A DNA stretch of 64,000 nucleotides, from assembly GCA_028023455.1 (NCBI GenBank), contig JAQFVV010006256.1, positions 1,550,001-1,614,000 on the forward strand, in the 5' to 3' direction. Under the pieces are notes generated by a model. The model saw only the letters and a program-made list of their open reading frames with translations, did no database searches and was not told the origin of the DNA. The translations under genes were made by a program, and so were the position numbers. Positions 58,900 to 64,000 of this stretch are shown here, piece by piece. Numbering within the stretch: the stretch's first letter is position 1; every line of letters starts with the position of its first letter. This DNA is from Epiperipatus broadwayi. Taxonomy: Eukaryota; Onychophora; Udeonychophora; Euonychophora; Peripatidae.

Positions 58900-60110
58900 A
58901 TAGCCATCCCATTTCTCCTTGAATTGCCTCCTTTGCTATTCATACATCTGCATCTAATGCATGACTTCCTACTTCTCTGAACTTTTCTAAATAAAATAAC
59001 ACCACTTTACTAACACATAATATCTCATTACTATAAGTTAACCCTGCTACTGCCACTTCCATATAATTCTTGCTATATTATATTTATTATATGAAAACAG
59101 CTAATTTCTTTTCTTTGCTTCATTTATGATTTTTTTTTTCCCATTCCCAAATATTTATATCTATTTATCAGATTTAACTTTATATCCCCCAATAAAAATT
59201 ATTTTTCTTTTCTTTCCCCAGCATTTATCATCATTACTTTTCATTTTTCTTCACTAAATGTAATCCACCTCTCTTTACCACCCTTGGGAACATGTTCAGC
59301 ATAATTCCCTACTTTCTGTGCATAAAAAGATATCATCAACTTTGCCATCTATTAATGGTATCTCTATTGCTTTTCCTAGTCTTTTATTGCTTACTACATT
59401 TCTCTCAAATAAAACAAAAGCAAAATAAGTGACATAAGGCATGCTTGCCTTAGTCCCATACTATTTTTAACTCTAACTGATTCTATATTTCCTAATTGAT
59501 ATGTATAGTAATTATTTTCATACAATCTCTTAATAAGATCCACTAAAGCTCCATTCATTCCCAAATTTACTATACTTATCCATATTCGATTTCTACTTAC
59601 TCTATCATATGCCTTCTCTATATCTATAAAACCCATATACACTATATACCTGTATTTCTACTTATATCTATAAGTTGTGTGTGATTACAAATAAACTATT
59701 TTTCTATACATTTATCTGATCTGAATCCTCCTTGCATTTCTCCCACTATATTATTTTTTTCCATTCATTTTGCCACCCTTCTAGCCACCATATATGCAAA
59801 AACTTTATATAACAATGACATTACGACTTTTGATCTATAATTGTTTAACTTTCAATAGACCATGCTCTTTCCTTTAAATAATAGACCTACTCTTGTAATA
59901 TTTAGCTATCTGGAAATTCTGTTTGTACCATCTTATTAAAACATAATAATAAATTTAATTTCCCCCTATTTTCCAAATTCATTACCATCTCTGCTGTCGA
60001 TCCTTAAACCTCTTGACTTTCCATTTTTCAGTTTTTTCCCTGTCTCATTCAATTCATTTTTTGTAAAACTAATATTTCCATTACTATGTGCTTTTATGTT
60101 TATTCTTACT
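58900..60110 (-). pseudogene. LINE reverse transcriptase, broken
   Basis: In order on the minus strand: KNNIVGEMQGGFRSDKCIE across a frame change (about 59765-59700), the EQ-GF-GR box equivalent. Then YMGFIDIEKAYDRVSRNRIW (59640-59590, box A with the catalytic Asp) and KNSMGLRQACLMSLILL (about 59470-59420, box B). The Y-DD box should lie near 59330 but is not clear. The 83-codon frame at 59394-59642 is the longest intact piece. Confidence 0.7.
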
Positions 60111-60929
60111 CTCCTTCACATCTAATATCTTTTCTATATCCATTATATACTTATTTAAAATTGTCTTTAATTGTTCTCTAGATCTACACTCTTTTTCTTC
60201 ATCATTAGTAATATTATTTCCCTTTCCCCTACATTCCTTCTTTTAATGTATTTTCAGCATTTTTACTCCATATCTTCCAGTTTTATTAATATCCTCCAAT
60301 AATTTACTATTTACTTTTATTCTGTCTATATAATTATCTATTTTAGCCAACTTCTGTTTTTAAAAAATAATTTTCTCATTTAATATTAACATCTTTTTTA
60401 CTTTGTTTGTTTTTAATAGCACATTTATATTCTCTTCTTGCTTTCCCTCTCTCTTTTACACTTTTACTAATTCTCACTTTTCTATTACTTTTATTCTATT
60501 GAATATTCTTACCTAACACCCTATTTGCCACTTTTTCTATTTTACCCCAACAAACTTTTTTATGATTTCTATTTTTGTTTTATTTCTTCTAACTTATTCT
60601 TATCATTTGTTCTCCATTCACATCTTTCACTATCTTTGCTACTTTTATTACTACTTTTCATCACATTACCAACCAATTTCTATTAAAGAAATTATGATCA
60701 CTATTACATATTCTCTCCATTATCAAATACTTTAATTTTCTGTACTTTAATACATAATCTATTGTGTGAAATATATTATTTATAGACCATGTATATTGCA
60801 CCAGCCCTCAAAAATATTTGATAAATTTTCAATGTCAAATTCATTCTCTGACAATTTTTTTTTCAAAGCTGTCCACTTTTATTATCCATATCATCATTTT
60901 TTTCAATATACCCATTCATATTTCCTATA

Positions 60930-61420
60930 TCATTTTTCCCCCCTCCCTTTTTTTAAAAACTCTGTATATCCTTAACTAGACATTCTTATATGCAACTGCT
61001 CTACTCCATTATAGTTTGATTATATCCAGTGGCCATAGACACTATGGTCACCATCTATTCTTCTCTTTCTAACTTTATGTCAAACCACAGATGTTTTTGA
61101 CACTTTATAGTATTTAAATATTTTTTTGGCATAACTCCTATACCACCACCCATTTTTTATTTTTTTTCTATTTACACCATGCATACCAAGTCTTCTAGAG
61201 TAGGTTTTTCTTCTCTTAGATGTGTTTCCACTACTGCTTTTCATTTTAATTGCTTTGTTTGATTCCAGCCACTTTTCTGATCTCCCATCACCTTACATAT
61301 TAAAAAATCCAATTTTAACAATTTTTTTTTTACTACTCTTTTATAAATTATTTTGACTCTTTCTTCTCTATTACATTGTAATAAGCTTGTTTATATTAGT
61401 TTTACAGATCCATCCCCTTT
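60930..61420 (-). pseudogene. LINE endonuclease domain, broken
   Basis: Minus-strand pieces are a start-like KIGFFNM (about 61310), VVETHLREEKPTLEDLV with the catalytic Glu (about 61235-61180), then KMGGGIGVMPKKYLN (about 61160-61115), the glycine block seen in many LINE endonucleases. FDIKLEREE then MVTIVSMATGY follow. The remaining catalytic blocks (G-DFN and SDH) could not be read reliably. The domain would nick the target to prime reverse transcription. Confidence 0.6.
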
Positions 61421-61639
61421 CCACAATTACATTTACATCTAAATCAGCTAATCTTTGTTGACTTTTTATATCCCATCCATTCTTAATCTTCTTTTTGATA
61501 ATACTGCAATTTAAAACCCTACCCCCTTTATAAGTTTCTCAAGCTATAATATTTTTCATAAATCAAATCCCCTAATGCTTCACTTCTAATAAAAAAATCC
61601 CACACATCCACAAACCTAACATCATTTCACACAATTTTT

Positions 61640-62158
61640 TCAATATCTCATTTATAGACATGCCATATCTAACATATATCTATTTTTCATTTAACCTTAT
61701 TCAAATTACCAATCAATTTTTTGTACTCATCAATTACTTTCTCCAATGGTTCTGACAAATTATTTGTCCCTATCATAACATAAACATCTCTACTCCTTGT
61801 TTTTTTAGCTTATCTGTAACATCCCTAATTCTATCTCCAGGTAAACATACTCTTACATACACCTATTTTTATTTTCCCTTGCAATTACATCTCCACATCC
61901 TCTAATTAGGATTCCTTATCAAGACTGTCTCATAGGTTACTTTCCCTACTTCATCATAATATTCTCTTCCATTTTCTGGACTTCCTTATACACTTCTTTC
62001 TTATTGTTTCTATTCATTAATTCCTTGATCTGCTCACACTTCATGTCTAATGGTTTTAATTTTACTTCTATATCCTTTATTTCTTCCTCTATCTTACTTA
62101 ACCTTTGCCTAACTATCTCCATTGCACTACTTATTTTGTCATCCATATCTTTTGTCAC
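61640..62158 (-). pseudogene. LINE first protein: coiled-coil plus SGNH esterase-like domain
   Basis: The coiled-coil frame (62158-61946) is a heptad-rich KEEEIKDIEVKLKPLDMKCE segment followed by KKEVYKEVQKMEENIM, likely for self-association. Just downstream the esterase-like part begins with LIRN (about 61915), preceded in another frame by the D-S of a GDS motif. It continues VRVCLPGDRIRDVTDKLKK (about 61850-61795) and, after a one-base shift, MIGTNNLSEPLEKVIDEYKK. The GTNN is block III of SGNH hydrolases. The DxxH end block is not clear. In CR1-type ORF1 proteins such domains are thought to act on lipids or membranes. Confidence 0.6.
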
Positions 62159-62620
62159 TCCACTAAATATATACTCTATTCTATCTTCCTTATCTCATTT
62201 TCCTTCATTTCTCATGACTTTTTCTTTAAACTATATACACTTAGAACCATTTTTTCACCTCTTTTATTATATTTATACATAATCTATCACAGATATATAT
62301 ATTTTACATCCTTTCTAGTCTTATTTAAGCATTTGAAATTGAAAACCTTACCACCTATGGCACATTCTATGAAGGATGCCTAATTTCCTTCTGACTATCA
62401 CACATAAAATGCAATCTATATTTTTTAATTTTTCAATTCCTCTACTCTATATGTAAATTTATGATTTTTCTACTACTCTTCAAATCTCTTTATACAAAAC
62501 TTTTTTTTAATGGCAATCGATAAACATATGCTCCCCTATTCTTAAACCTCAAATATTATTCTCTTTCTCAAGTAAATCACTCTCTTACATAAATTGAATA
62601 ACACACCTAAAATCCAACTA

Positions 62621-62976
62621 ATCTTATGTATGACTTAGTTTTAAAGCCTCCTTGCAGTTACACACACGCACACACAAGATATTTCTTTTTTTTATATTTA
62701 AGATGGTGTATCAAATCACTTTCCAAATATTAGCAATATTTTTTTTGATCTTTCCAAATTCAATTAAATCTATCCCTCTGTACTCCAATGCTCTTTTCTC
62801 ATTTACTCATTAAGCAAATATTCTCCAGCAACAGAAAATTTTCCAGATGATAGTAAAAATATATAAATCTTTAACCTATCTTGCAGAACAAATCTGCCAT
62901 GTCAGCACAGCAAGACAATCAAAGCTTTTTTTTACATGACACTTATATCTATCAATATTCCCTCTATTTATTTTAC
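62621..62976. other. Non-coding DNA, nothing recognised
   Basis: A short CA run at 62661 and T homopolymers only. Confidence 0.5.
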
Positions 62977-62990
62977 ATAATTATTTTATA

Positions 62991-63218
62991 ATAATATTCA
63001 TTATGGCTGTAGCCTCAATCACATGCATATAAAATACGATAGTAGGGACCTCTACAGGTCTTAAAACCACAAGCTTACTCTTGGAAGAAAAGAGCAAGCT
63101 TGTGATTTTAAGACCTGAAGAGGTCCCTACTATCATATTTTATATGCATGTGATTGAGGCTACAGTTTTAATGAATATTATTTACGTAATGAATGTGCGT
63201 TTAAATAAATTTATAATT
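62991..63218 (+). mobile_element. Foldback element family F1, copy 3
   Basis: Flanked by the exact 14-bp direct repeat ATAATTATTTTATA (62977-62990 and 63219-63232). Arms of about 77 bp run from GGCTGTAGCCTCAATCACAT through GGGACCTCTACAGGTCTTAA to CACAAGCTT and their complement, with about six mismatches. The tail GTGCGTTTAAATAAATTTAT matches copy 2. Confidence 0.9.
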
Positions 63219-63232
63219 ATAATTATTTTATA

Positions 63233-63489
63233 TAATCATATAACTTACATATATATATATTGAAGCAGTCTATTTGATGCTCAGATTGAGCTTCACAGCC
63301 CACTTACAATCTCCTACCACCAAACCATGTTTAAACCCCATCCTTACGCATGTATACATATTTACTAATATATATTTTGCCTCTGCTTAACCATTTAAAA
63401 TAACTGATGTAGATATATTTATATCTTAATGCAAATAACATTTAACAAATAAATATTTAATGTTATTTTAATGTCTATGCGTGCGTAAT

Positions 63490-63546
<57 letters not shown>

Positions 63547-63655
63547 GTGAGGGGAGATTGCTTATAAATCATATAAATAAAGTCATATTATTCATGTATA
63601 TTAAAATTCATGAAAAATAAGTTACTGTTAACACTAACTGAAATAATTATAGAAA
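63233..63655. repeat. A+T-rich spacer with (TA)n microsatellite
   Basis: (TA)n occupies about 63491-63542. The rest has no recognised feature. Confidence 0.85.
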
Positions 63656-63823
63656 ATATACAAACCATTATACAATTACACATATCTAGTAACGCCCTCT
63701 GTTTAAAGTTCTATATCTCAATAATAGCAAATCGTAAAATGATACGGTTTGCTATTATTGAGATATAGAACTTTAAACAGAGGGCGTTACTGGATATGTG
63801 TAATTGTATAATGGTTTGTATAT
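63656..63823. repeat. Near-perfect palindrome, 80-bp arms
   Basis: TATACAAACCATTATACAAT through AACGCCCTCTGTTTAAAG to AGCAAATCGTA is followed, after a 7-bp spacer (AAATGA-like), by its reverse complement with two mismatches, both transitions (near 63689 and 63732). The inner TAACGCCCTCTG could be a transposon-type terminal repeat. Confidence 0.95.
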
Positions 63824-64000
63824 ATTAAAATTCATATATGTAATTTATTATTTATATATTTAATATTAGCAGTCAGAAAATGATGCAATTCTTTTAAGAA
63901 GTTTCTCAAAACCAATTACCCGGAAAAGCGCATTAGTTAGAATTAAAATGTTACAATTTGTAATAGTAAAGTAAAAATCCATTAGTGGAAATTTTATTCA
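63824..64000. other. Non-coding DNA to window end
   Basis: TATATTAAAATTCAT at 63830 repeats the string near 63597 left of the palindrome. Nothing else is seen. Confidence 0.5.

Larger units (their letters stand above)
58114..62620 (-). mobile_element. LINE (esterase-carrying, CR1/L2-like), full-length but decayed
   Basis: A 4.5-kb block where the plus strand is strikingly pyrimidine-rich, so the minus (sense) strand is purine-rich throughout. Reading the minus strand from 62.6 kb down: coiled-coil, esterase-like domain, endonuclease, reverse transcriptase, and a Cys/His C-terminal patch. The order matches LINEs whose first protein has an esterase domain, as described for CR1-like elements. 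Frames are broken many times. No ends or target duplication were resolved. Confidence 0.7.

Noticed and set aside
58114-60975. Plus-strand frames in the pyrimidine-rich block
   Set aside because: Ser/Phe/Pro/Leu-rich frames result from the skewed base content. The minus strand has the LINE motifs.
63000-63180. CRISPR-like array from repeated stems
   Set aside because: Only two inverted arms, no regularly spaced direct repeats, and the genome is clearly eukaryotic.

Overview
This is A+T-rich (about three-quarters A+T by eye) non-coding DNA from a metazoan, most likely an invertebrate. It has no operons, no ribosomal-type gene packing and no intact host gene that I can recognise. The coding matter is transposable-element debris: RTE- and CR1/jockey-type LINEs, Ty3/Gypsy LTR elements, Penelope-like elements (PLEs), a mariner and pogo/Tigger fragments. 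Microsatellites are long and pure. I do not assign a species. The stacked CT/CGCA/CA/TA microsatellite near 4.1 kb and the mix of element families would fit a mollusc, a cnidarian or a chelicerate, among others.

Layout. 0-8.7 kb: tandem duplications, microsatellites, a pogo/Tigger transposase relic (minus, 6.4-7.0 kb), and a pure 256-bp ATT array. 8.7-13.3 kb: a decayed LINE on the minus strand (zinc knuckle, reverse-transcriptase boxes), split by a PLE with an inverted terminal copy and a long target duplication. 13.3-14.2 kb: a small mariner with both ends. 15.2 kb: a foldback repeat. 17-23 kb: an LTR with its primer-binding site, a ~0.9-kb repeat in two copies (A1/A2), and between them a decayed Gypsy RNase H-integrase segment. 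26-31.9 kb: a Tigger terminus, a second LTR of the 17-kb family and a second foldback repeat. 32.0-33.0 kb: three PLE-terminus copies, one carrying a complete hammerhead ribozyme fold. 35.7-41 kb: Gypsy element 2 (minus, both LTRs, truncated pol). 42.5-50.4 kb: Gypsy element 1 (minus, both LTRs, gag to integrase), whose 3' LTR holds an almost intact RTE LINE. 51.1-51.4 kb: a possible promoter and first exon. 52-53 kb: tandem plus foldback repeats. 56 kb: a second PLE. 58.1-62.6 kb: a LINE with coiled-coil, esterase-like, endonuclease and RT parts. 63-63.8 kb: a foldback element and a near-perfect palindrome.

The most unusual signals are structural rather than coding. (1) A foldback family (22.6, 35.8 and 63.0 kb) has 13-15-bp target duplications, and for two copies the unoccupied site is still present in the partner repeat. 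The two arms of each copy match each other better than they match other copies. (2) A complete type I hammerhead fold lies in one of three terminal repeats at 32 kb, beside two decayed versions. (3) An RTE insertion carries, at its 5' junction, a 200-bp inverted copy of the LTR it landed in.

All translations and alignments were done by eye. Percent identities are hand counts.
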